Shown piece by piece: positions 16,644 through 26,300 of a stretch of 64,000 nt of DNA (its first letter is position 1; each line of letters begins with the position of its first letter). A program made the position numbers and the translations under genes. Under the pieces are notes generated by a model. The model saw only the letters and a list, made by a program, of their open reading frames with translations, was not told the DNA's origin and made no database searches. Source of the DNA: Bradysia coprophila (Eukaryota > Arthropoda > Insecta > Diptera > Sciaridae); contig NW_023503616.1 of the NCBI RefSeq assembly GCF_014529535.1, forward strand, positions 2,914,001-2,978,000. Reading direction: 5' to 3'.

Positions 16644-16847
16644 CACGGCAGAGTAAAAGTAAACCTGGCAGGAGCGGTTCATTATTGAAAAGTCAAATGA
16701 GGGACCTAATACACTGTATGAAAATGAACTCAAATGAACACTGACATAAGTTGAAAAATTTAATTCGCAAAAAACATAGGGCTACTAGATTATTCAGGTC
16801 CCTAGTCAAACAAGCGCTCCTGCCTGGGTTACTTTTACTCTGCCGTG
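16644..16847. mobile_element. MITE, family B, longer copy with perfect 7-bp target duplication
   Basis: A 204-bp element with ends CACGGCAGAGTAAAAGTAAA and reverse complement, plus the family's GGCAGGAGCG subterminal motif. The flanks are TTTAAAC at 16637-16643 and 16848-16854, an exact 7-bp duplication. No coding capacity. A 7-bp duplication is unusual; within DNA transposons it recalls the Drosophila 1360/Hoppel branch of the P group, but the assignment is open. Confidence 0.88.
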
Positions 16848-16854
16848 TTTAAAC

Positions 16855-17691
16855 TGTAGAAGAAAACGAGCATGTAAGTCAAAAATTCTCGCTGCGTGGC
16901 ATTTCACTTTAAGAACAATTCCAACGTTGGCTTCACTACTTTCTCGGAATTCTACATAATTTAAAAGAAATCCTTCGGTTCCACACGATAACTCGACTAA
17001 CATCTTTTTATCGCTGTTTTAGTTTTGTAAGAGTATGTTACAACATTAGGAAATTAAGTGAGTCATTACATGACAAATTTGAATGTGTGTGTGAGTATAT
17101 GTATTCAAGTGTGAATGTTTATGAAACAAGAGCGTTAGCAAAGTTTTTGAGGGACCGTATTGAAACGAACTTTATCTTCGTCCAACACTGGCAGCACAAT
17201 TAAGAAAAAAATCGCTCGCTACGCTCACAATTAACTTTTATTCTTTACAAAGCTTATGGTTCTTATAAAGAAGTTTCGCCCAATGTTCAAAAGTGCCCAG
17301 GACACGGCTGTTTATCGATAATTAAATTTTACAAAAGCATCAATTAATAAAACATCAATTTTCGATCATACAAAAAAGCGACTTTTTTGGGCAACACTAT
17401 ACGAAAAAAGAAGTCGGCGCCTCTGCTTCAAAACATTCAAGACCGCATAAATTAGCCCCACATAACTTAATTGATTCGAAGAATGAGAGTAACCGAGACA
17501 TTGAATTTTCTTACTGGGACTGTTTTTCATTGGAAACCACCGAAACCACTGAGAAATGTCAAAGTGACATAGATATCCCAAAACATTGTCAGCTGATATT
17601 TTATTTTGTTAATCACGTAATAATGTAAATAAAAACTTGCATCGAAATATTAGACTAATACGAGAGAAGCCACAATAACACAAAATATAAA
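16855..17691. other. Region upstream of CLYBL
   Basis: No gene seen. The short open frames on the minus strand (for example 16806-17003, which runs into the adjacent MITE) lack family resemblance. The CLYBL promoter should lie at the right-hand end, but no TATA box stands out. Confidence 0.3.
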
Positions 17692-19355
17692 ATGTTTGCG
17701 TTTCGACAATTGGCATTTTTACGTTCAAAGTACATAAACTGCAGCACGGTATGTGAATTTTGTTGATTATAAAGTTGATTTCGATTCGAATTACGAACAG
17801 AACAGCTCCACGGAATAAATCGATTATCGAGATAAACCACAAATACTTTCAAATAAAATGTAAATCTGAAGAGATAACGTTGTCGCTTATATTCCGTTTG
17901 TTTTTCTTTCTTCACAGCTACGATTTAATTCAAGTTACACACCTCGACGGGCGCTCTTGTAAGTACATATACTGTTTCGGATTCGTTCGCTAGACAAACT
18001 TCTTCCTAATAAATGCCTAGTTGACTGGAATTGATGACAAAAATTTCGTTTTGCTTACAGGTATGTTCCTGGGGACGATGTGAGAAAAATCTCAAAAATT
18101 AAGGAGTTTGACGTAGACTGTATAGTACTCGATTGTGAGGATGGCGTTGCACTGAGTAAAAAATCCCAGGCCCGTGAAGAGATCAGCGCATTTTTGAGCA
18201 GTGGTTTCGGTAATGGTAAATCAGAAATTGCCGTTCGACTCAATTCCATTGAAAGTGGTATGTTTGAAGAAGATCTTAGCAACGTTGTTTGCCACAAATA
18301 TCCAAGCACAATTGTTCTGCCCAAACTGAGCTCACCTGCTGAAGCTAAATTTGTAAGTGTGTCGACAATGGGACGAATCGTATGGTTACAACGAATATTT
18401 CTTTTAGTTTGCAGAAAGTCTACAAAAGCGTGTACCCCGAGAAAAACTGAAAGCGCCGATCAATTTGATTTTCATATCGGAAAGTTGTCAGTCTATAATC
18501 AGATTGCCGGAAATATGTGAGTCTCTTGTCGAACTTTCGAGAAAAACTGGAGTATTCGAACCAGTTGCCATAATTTTTGGAAGTGATGACTTGTGTGCAA
18601 GTCTAGGAGCTACGAGGACAAAGAGCTCCAACGAAATCTTATATGCCCGTCAAAGAATGGTACTTGTAGCTAAGGCGTACGGGCTCCAAGCAATTGACAT
18701 GGTTCACATTGACTACAAAGGTATGTCCTGAATTATCTGGAAAGGTTGTGTTGCATGTTGATGGTGGTGTGCATGTAGTTATTTGATTCAGTTTATTTTT
18801 GATGAGACCAATGTTACTCGGAAACTTCTATTTTTCGTGCATCTTAGAACCGAGCACTGGTTGCTGCGCATTTTATTCTATAGCCTGCAACTTATTCCTT
18901 CCATCATTTCTTTGTCTATATTTCATTGTGTCACCTAAACTCAATCAAAAAATGTTGCTTTCCTAACTCCGAAGTTATCAATTTTACCATACCCAGATCT
19001 GGAAGGACTAAAAATATCCAGTGAAGAGGGAGCTCGCTTTGGATACACCGGTAAACAAATTATTCATCCCTCTCAAATCGACATCGTTCAGAAATGCTTT
19101 ATACCATCCGAGGACAAAGTAGCATGGGCCACACAGTTATTGGAGGAATTTGCAATGTTTCAGTCTGAAGGAAAGGTTAGTGCTTGGAGTTTATTTTAGA
19201 ATGTTGCAGCCGTTGTATTACTAAGCCAATTATTTTAGGGTGCATTTGTGTTCAGAAATCAAATGATTGATATGCCAACCGTTAAGCAAGCGAAAAACAT
19301 TCTTGATGTGATAAGGAAAATCGAATCGATCGAAAATAAGTCTTCAAATAAATGA
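17692..19355 (+). CDS. CLYBL: CLYBL, mitochondrial citramalyl-CoA lyase
   Basis: Six exons join in frame: 17692-17748, 17918-17958, 18061-18352, 18408-18720, 18997-19175, 19239-19355, giving 332 residues, the usual size of the family. The HpcH/HpaI-CitE fold is clear: a start RRALLYVPGDD, the acidic metal-binding motif LDCEDGVAL, the CoA/substrate arginine region AVRLNS, and late motifs FGSDDLCASLG and GARFGYTGKQIIHPSQI. The two first exons encode an Arg-rich, hydrophobic leader expected of a mitochondrial import signal. In animals CLYBL splits citramalyl-CoA to acetyl-CoA and pyruvate and protects B12 metabolism from itaconate-derived acyl-CoA. The start is the first ATG, at 17692. All expected motifs are present, so the gene looks functional. 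Confidence 0.94.
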
Positions 19356-19471
19356 GTTGGTTGAATTATATGTTAAAAATAAATTACAGAAAATTATTGT
19401 ATTTATTACAAAAAAATGAATTAATTCATATCAGTCTTGTAGCAAACATAATCCACGGAAACTAATCACGA

Positions 19472-19825
19472 TTAAGATCTTCGTCCGGTGATTCTTTTTC
19501 GTTTTTCAAGCTGTGCCCGATATCGAAACAACGGGCGAAACAAATGCGTTTCAGCTACTTCCATGTCATCGTCGTCGTCAACGATTTCGTCTATCACAAA
19601 TACATCTTTTGTCTGTGCAGCGTCTTTAGTTTCTACGATTTCGAAAATAAATTCGCGTGGAAAGTAACTTTCTTCTTCGTCTCCGGGCACTAGTCCTGGA
19701 TTGTCTTCAGTTATTGTGCGGATTTCTCTTAATTGGTTCGTGGGTGTTTCAGAAACTGGTGCAGCTATTGTGTATCCAATGATTATGCAGATGGTGTAGA
19801 TGTGGAGCTGGAATGGATAATTCAT
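19472..19825 (-). CDS. Small secreted acidic protein of unknown function
   Basis: A single-exon frame of 117 residues starting with ATG at 19825. Residues 1-21 (LHIYTICIIIGYTIAAP region) form a good signal peptide with a likely cut after AA. The rest is strongly acidic, with a run of five Asp (VDDDDDMEV), and ends in a basic stretch with dibasic sites (EKRKRITGRRS). That layout would suit a secreted propeptide, but no known peptide hormone motif is present. It is tail-to-tail with CLYBL, with 116 bp between stops. A TATA-like TTTATAATTATA lies about 65 bp upstream of the ATG on the same strand. I do not recognise the family; a lineage-specific secreted peptide is the best reading. Confidence 0.6.
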   Translation of the reverse strand: MNYPFQLHIYTICIIIGYTIAAPVSETPTNQLREIRTITEDNPGLVPGDEEESYFPREFIFEIVETKDAAQTKDVFVIDEIVDDDDDMEVAETHLFRPLFRYRAQLEKRKRITGRRS

Positions 19826-21851
19826 TTTGATTTGGGAAGAAGAAATTTGACTATTTTAAAAAGTTTGGATCTCAGGCTCACTGTATAATTATAAAATCTA
19901 TTCCTTCATTTGTTTTAACATGCATTTTACTGAATAATAGCAAACTCTAGGTACTGGTGCTTTAAACTAGGAAATTCAATTTCTTTATATTGACTGGGAT
20001 ACTCACTTTACTCATTTTACCTCGCATTATACTAACACACTTAAATTTTTCAAAATTCAATAAATTATAGGCTTTCACGGTCTCAAACTAGAACTTTTCA
20101 CTTCAAAATATTTACCGATAATAATTCAACCACGGCCAGTCTGCCTTCTTTTAAAGTGAAGCGAGTAATACGCATTGTTTACGATTTTATTGCCACTCTA
20201 ACATTTCCATTAGTATAACAAAAACAGATGATGGAATTATGATTTTGAAAATTAGATCAGCGGTGTTAAGTTGTTAAATATTTTTTCGAAAAATTCAAAT
20301 GCAAAGCTTAAACACAATTGCTGTTTACTACTTGCTCTTTCAATCAGTCCTATTTGCATGTTGATTGTCTGAACGAAACTTACATAAACAACAATGTTCG
20401 CTTAAAAGTGTATTTTCACGGGTCAATGATAATTAATTTTGAGTTATTGGGAAAAAAATATTTCATTAGAATTTCGAATAACGCAAACAGTATATTAGGA
20501 ACAGATATTCCTCATGTTCCGGATGTAAAGGTCAAACAGGGAATTACTTATTAACAAGTGAAAAAGTAAAAAAAAGACCGACCGCGACCCTTCTTTTTTC
20601 TTCAGATTATGGTCGGCGCTTTAAAGAAGCATAAGAAAGTGAGATATAAAGAAATTCATTACTTTGTGCTTTTGTACAGTTTTGTACACACTTATGAAAA
20701 TTCAAAATTGGTACGAATTCAGTGATTTGAAACAGGCTGGAAAGGGAGAGTGATTACAAACAAGATTAGTCTAACCAACTAATGACCCTAATGACGAAGA
20801 AGAACAGAAATATTGTATAAATTGTATACAACCATGCGTGATGGCATAGCACTGCTGTAGCAGAGCTGTGGTGATGGCATTTATGTTTGAGTGATAATGA
20901 CGGGATTGAAAGATGTGAAAGCTAGAACCAATATTTTGCACTGTATTTACGTAGTGTTATAAAGAAAACATATCAATTCGTGGGTGTGACTCTAACGTAT
21001 GTGAGGTGTCCGTCGAAGGATCTTATAACTTCTTACACACTGAAAAAATGCAATAATCTTCCCTTAAAGTCCTTGTGTGACTAGTTATACTCAAACGATA
21101 GGTGGTTGTGTACTTTTGAGACTCAAAAATATTTTTGTTACAGCCATTCAGGTATACAGGACTTCACATTTCTGAAACTGTAACATACATTATCATACAG
21201 TTCAGACCAGTGCTCAGTATTATAAACTCAACATTGTAATTATGCTCTTATCGTGTTCAATAAACAGTCATTACCGAAAACTCCCCTATGGGCGCCCGGG
21301 CGATTCCCGAAGGGCCTTTTGATTTTTGTATGGATAAAGAGCAACGAAGGGCCTTTTAAGACATTTCTTCATACAACGTCCGAAGGGCTTTTTCGAGCCA
21401 GTGCGGCACTGGCTTCAGATGACTTAAAGAGTTGAGATGATACAGAGTTCAGCCTAATACAATCTGCTTTTCCCTATATGTTTTAGTTCCACTTCCACTT
21501 GGGTAGGTCAGGACCCTTGAATGACTGATTATTTTCTCAATAGATTCTAGTCCTGCTGGCGTGGGGTAATTTGGCCCACGCCAAGTTCATCTTTTACGTA
21601 GTTTAAAATTGCGTTATTTCGCTACCGTTATTCCCCGATACCTCTCCTACACTTTTAAATAATCGATACCTAAGTCTTATTATCGGCTAATAGATGCCTA
21701 CCGATAATGCGAATAAATTCAATTGAAATTGAATTGATAGATATCTAACACCATCATCTACTCCAACACTCATGCGGATATGCTCTTAAAGTTCCATCGT
21801 TCACGATAATCAACCATTTGGTTATTTTTTTGTTTTTTGAGAAAGTTTATT
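19826..21851. other. Intergenic region between secreted peptide and U2 gene
   Basis: No gene supported. 19893-19936 carries one copy of the dispersed ATCT-N4-TTCA...GCATTTTACT motif. 21275-21400 is copy 2 of the repeat at 9919-10055. An open frame at 20318-20554 begins at a non-ATG codon and resembles nothing known. Confidence 0.35.
21275..21400. repeat. Dispersed repeat, copy 2
   Basis: Shares the ordered blocks CCCTATGGG, GAAGGGCC, ATTTTTGTATG, GGCCTTTT and CTTTTTCGAGCCA with 9919-10055. A third GAAGGGC block within this copy suggests an internal duplication. No clear termini. Confidence 0.5.
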
Positions 21852-22009
21852 TGGGCCGATCCAGGCGGTACTGCAATACCTAGCCAACCCGTGACAAAGG
21901 TGGAGCAAGCTCCTAGCACTTCGTCTGTGTTCAAAAATAAGTTTAATATTCATATGTCCCCATATAGGGGATCTATTAGATATTAAGCTAATAAGAACAG
22001 ATACTACAC

Positions 22010-22078
22010 CTAGAAAGACAAAAGAAAAAAGTTGATTAGTATTTGATCCAAAGCTGCTTACGGTCGCGGTCCCCTTAC
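22010..22078 (-). other. U2 intron 2, 69 nt, GT-AG
   Basis: Begins GTAAGGGGACC and ends TTTTGTCTTTCTAG. The branch candidate ATACTAATCAAC is close to the yeast-type TACTAAC and lies about 30 nt from the AG. It interrupts U2 two bases before GUAGUA. It aligns with intron 1 along most of its length from an internal GTAAG onward. Confidence 0.88.
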
Positions 22079-22091
22079 TTTGATCTTAGCC

Positions 22092-22158
22092 CTATAAAGA
22101 AAAAAGAAAGTTGATTACTTATATGTTCCGGAGTTACTTACTGCGTGCTGGGACTTAC
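22092..22158 (-). other. U2 intron 1, 67 nt, GT-AG
   Basis: Begins GTAAGTCCCAGC and ends TTTCTTTTTTCTTTATAG. A branch-like AGTAATCAAC sits about 25 nt before the AG, followed by a pyrimidine tract. It splits the loop of U2 stem I. The donor context is AAA|GTAAGT. Confidence 0.88.
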
Positions 22159-22176
22159 TTTAGGCCGAGAAGCGAT

Positions 22177-23348
22177 ACCGTACCGTCACCGCCATAGCTA
22201 GGTCATAAAAATGAACATGAGAAAGTCTAGTAATTTTTAACAAAAATGTACGAAGAAATTCGTATCGAAAATATGTTGTGCGTTGATATGAGGGAACATA
22301 ACGCTGTTGGTTGGTAATGGTAGTTAAATGTATTGGATTTGTATTTGTTCAACGAAACAATGACAGAAGAAAAAGGAAAAGGAAACAGTTGGAAATTGCA
22401 TTTTCTCGTGTGACTTGCGGCCCTTTTTACGCCAAAAAAAATAATCTCGAAATAATCTTCAACTTTTCTTCCCTCGTTGAACAAATAATTATACTAGGTG
22501 CCACATTTTGGGCGAGTCAGGTCGCTTGTTTGACAATTTTCGCAATATACTTTTGATCAATTTCAGGTTATTTTTCATTCTTAGACTTCCGAAGTATTAT
22601 AAATCATTATCACTGATACTACATTTGATTCTACATTAGTTTTCATATGCTATATTACTAAAAAATTGCACATAATTGACTTCACGTAAATGACATTATT
22701 TTGTCCAATCTTTGGAATAATTGAAAAATAACGAGCTTTCTATTATGCTGTTTACTTACCTTTTTGTAAAATTTAATAAGATTAGATGCGAAATAAGTGA
22801 ATGTTCTTTCAACAAGAAAAGACAGACGGCCCCGGTATTACAGTTTTCAAACCTGCAGTCATGACTGAAGTATTGAAACACGGGTGAATTGCGGCCAGAG
22901 CTGAGCGAGGAACTTTACACTCGCAGGAGTGGTAAAAGATTTTGTTTGATTATTGGAAAAATTCATTTAAAAAAAGATTCAGAAATTAGGTCTTATTATA
23001 AGGAATAATGGTTTAACATTTGGCATTTTTTATAAAATTTCATGTCTTCGGCTCGGGCTACAAACCTCCCACTCGTCAAAATAAAAATTAGTCAGCTAGC
23101 ATGTAATGTACTATTTTTGGCGTAAGACCTGACTATCAGTCTAAGCCTTAGACTCCAAGGGAAGTAATAAACTACCAACTTGATAGTTGACGATTAAATT
23201 TGATAATCAACTGTCAATTGTTTAGTCAGCTATCAAATTTGAGAATCAAATATCAAATTGTAAGTCAACTTTTCGGTATTATCCGGTGAAGGACCCTAAC
23301 TTACAGTTATATAACTCGACTCTTTTACTTATTCAAAATTTATTTTTA
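22177..23348. other. Region between U2 and DNAJC28
   Basis: Contains the U2 upstream region and the DNAJC28 3' flank. 23170-23275 is dense in short, mutually inverted TTGATAGTTGAC- and ATCAAAT-type words, a decayed palindromic simple sequence. An open frame at 22311-22556 starts at a non-ATG codon and is not supported. Confidence 0.4.
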
Positions 23349-26300
23349 TTATGTCCACCGAAAGAAAAACGACAAAAAGCCACTATTCTGACGCTCCGGT
23401 GTCTTAGGATTATCAGATTTGTTAAGAATACGATTGTTTACATTCGGCTTACAGTTTAATACTTTTTCACTAATTTTATTCATCTGAACGCGACACATTT
23501 GCTGCTTCAATATAGGAACAAGTAAATTATATTTGTCGATTTTCCTGTTAATTTCGATCAAACGATTCTCCTGACTTTCAAGAAAATTTTCCCATTGTGC
23601 AGCTTCTGCTTCAGTCAGAGGTAACTCACTAAAATATGATCGTTTGTCCGACAAAATTTTCTTTAAATCGTCAATGTCTGAGTTTATCTCTTTTTGTAGA
23701 GTTATCCATTCGGGTGTAAAGCCGTTGTCAAGAAGGATCTTGTTGATTTTATGTTGAGTAAAGTCGACATAAGGATTCTGGCTTTGAGCATTAGATAGAG
23801 GTTTACCAGTGCCTTGCAAATTATCGAAGTCCCCCTTTGACATGGACTCTTGTATTAGATCCTCAACTACCCTATCAAATCCGTATTTCGTTTTGATTGC
23901 GTGATTTTTCGAAGATGCTCCTGGTTTCATCAGTGCTGCTTCGCTTGCGCTTAGTTTGTCTATCCGATATTCGAAAACCTGTACACATGGACAACCATCA
24001 TTTAGATATTTTGAAATAATAAGTAAGGTCGAGTGTATTACTTTGCTATATGCCTTCGACGCTCTCGATTGTTGATATTGTTTTTCTCTTTGAGCAGGCG
24101 ATCCCACCCCCATTCCATCGAAACTCAAAAATTGTCGATGTTGTGGTGCTGTATGCTAGAGCGTTGAGAAATGAACAATAATTAGTCGCAGGACGACTGA
24201 TTAGTACTTTTTACAAACGACAAACGTAAAACAAGAATCTGCTCAACGCACTTATTTTGGATGTATAGCAATAACAAAACGAAACATTAGTTGAAAATTT
24301 CTAAAGTAAACTTTAAAAACAGAATTTACTAAGCCCAAGAAACGAAATTAACTTTTTAACAAGAACGTTGGTCTCGTTTTATAGAAAAATGTGCGGGACA
24401 AGTTAAGAGGCACCGGTACTTTGCCGAAAAGCATACATTAGGGCGATTTTTAAATACTGGATTTTAGTTTACTTTTGATGATATCCTTCCACCAGAATCC
24501 TTTTTGAAAAATGTGCGACCGCAATTCCGACCACGAATGTGTTAGCTTTCAACAGAAAATAGATTTGGTTGCAGCAATTTGACCAGCTCTGAGAACAATG
24601 AGCAGTTTATGAAAATTTCATTAAACTGCTCACTTTTCTCAGAGCTGGTCAAACGACTACAACCAAAACTATTTTCTGTTGAAAGCTAACACATTCGTGG
24701 TCGGAATTGCGGTCGCACATTTTTCAAAAAGGATTCTGATGAAAAGATATTAACAAAAATGAAATACGAAACACGCAAATGTAGGCTACAATTTTAGCTA
24801 AGTGCCGGTGCCTCTTAAAGAGATGATGTTGTTTCTAACTATTCCTGTTCCTAAAGAGATTTTTATTCAGCTCCGCCTCGAAGACTTATAACATATTATA
24901 AATATGAAATTTTACATCACTATCTTTTAAATAAGTTTTTAAAATGTAATCATGACTTAGATTCCGACCAATATTTTGGAAACTATGCTTTCAAGGGCTT
25001 TGCCAGTGGGCTTTTAAAAGATTTACAAAGAAATGGCAGCAAGCACTTTACAGATATACGTTCAGTAAATTCGTAAAATCTCTTCGGAGCAGTTGATTTT
25101 TCATTTGTCAAAATTTTAAGTTAAACTTTCAAAATTTTTCGGAATTTCGAGGTAAATTTTCAAATAAGTATATTTTCGGGATGTCTCACAATTCGAATGG
25201 AAATAAAAGACGTTATGATGATGATTCTGAGGCGACAGACATATCAACCCACAATTCGAAGCGAGCGAGGCTAGAAGAACGTAAGTGATGAAGATTCACT
25301 TTTGTTCTTGTTCGCCTATTTAAAAGTTAGAATTATAGTAAGACAAAAACGAGCCATCAGAACAGTCGGAGCGTTTGCTGCGACTGAGCCCCGTACAAAC
25401 CCGTATATCTATTGCGTACATGACCCTAGTGCGTCTGTCACCCTACTTTGACAATAAGCCTATTGCGCCGGTTAATGTAGTTAAAGTAAAATTATTATGT
25501 AATATGTACATCTTACAAATTGCGCATAGCGCAATTACGAAGCCCCGTACGACGTTCCTTTCAAATGAAACAAAAATTTCAAATCGCCCTAAAATTTTAT
25601 TTTTTTGAAGGCCCTAGTAGTGGCCTTAGTCCAAGGACCCAAATTTAATTTTTTTTCAGCAACATTCTATTCGGCCTTTGATTACCTTCCAAATGAAACA
25701 AAAATTACGAAAAACGGATGAAATTTACTCGAGTTATATGTGAAATACACATAGGGCCCTAGTAGCGGCCTTAGGCCAAGAACCCAAATTTAATTTTTTT
25801 TTCAACAATATTCTATTCGGCATTCGATTACCTTCCAAATCAAACTAAAATTACGAAAAACGAATGAAATTTACTCAAGTTCTATGTATAATACACATAG
25901 GGCCCTAGTAGCATTTCACTTCTAAGGCCCTAACTCACGGTCCACTCACCCGATTTTAAAAAACTCTTTTTTCCTGGATTAGTATTGACAATACCTACCA
26001 TTTGCCGTGTCATTTACATTTCCATCGTTTATTTTGCCATAAATATCACCAAAAGACCTTAAATCACTTAGGTGGCCCTAACTTACGAAGGGCCGACCCG
26101 AATATGCCCATCTTCGAACTTAGCCTCACTATTTCGACTATCTTTCAGGGAAAAAAAAATTTTGAAATCGGATTTGATTTACTCAAGATATCGACGTGAC
26201 AGACGGACAGACGGACAGACAAAATTTTTATTGCAGATTCGTCATCTATGAACATAGGCAAACACTTTGCCCTTACCGTCTGCTTCGAATTCCATCAATT

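Larger units (their letters stand above)
21852..22176 (-). ncRNA. U2 spliceosomal snRNA gene interrupted by two introns
   Basis: Reading the minus strand, exon 1 (22159-22176) is ATCGCTTCTCGGCCTAAA, exon 2 (22079-22091) is GGCTAAGATCAAA, and exon 3 (about 21853-22009) starts GTGTAGTATCTGTTCTTATT. Joined they give a 188-nt U2 with the canonical 5' end, stem I (GGCC-UAAA-GGCU), the U6-pairing strand, and the branch-point recognition sequence GUAGUA. Exon 3 continues through stem IIa (UAUUAG...CUAAUA, a C-G pair changed to U-A on both sides relative to common U2), stem IIb, the Sm site AUUUUUG, stem III (GACGAAG with CUUUGUC, again compensated) and stem IV (GGUAUUGCAGUACC loop). These paired changes argue for a working RNA. 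The 22177-22240 upstream region is where an insect snRNA promoter element would sit, but I cannot match it confidently. The 3' end is placed at CGGCCC by comparison. Confidence 0.93.

Noticed and set aside
22010-22158. Reading the U2 interruptions as small transposon insertions
   Set aside because: They leave no target duplication or inverted ends, begin GT and end AG exactly where excision restores U2, and have branch-like and pyrimidine signals, so introns explain them better.
23170-23275. Cluster of TTGATAGTTGAC/ATCAAAT words as a regulatory array
   Set aside because: Irregular spacing and orientation with no known factor; better read as decayed palindromic simple sequence.
26200-26222. 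GACGGACA repeats as a CRISPR-like or functional array
   Set aside because: Only about three short units in a transposon-like interior of a eukaryotic genome; a simple tandem repeat.
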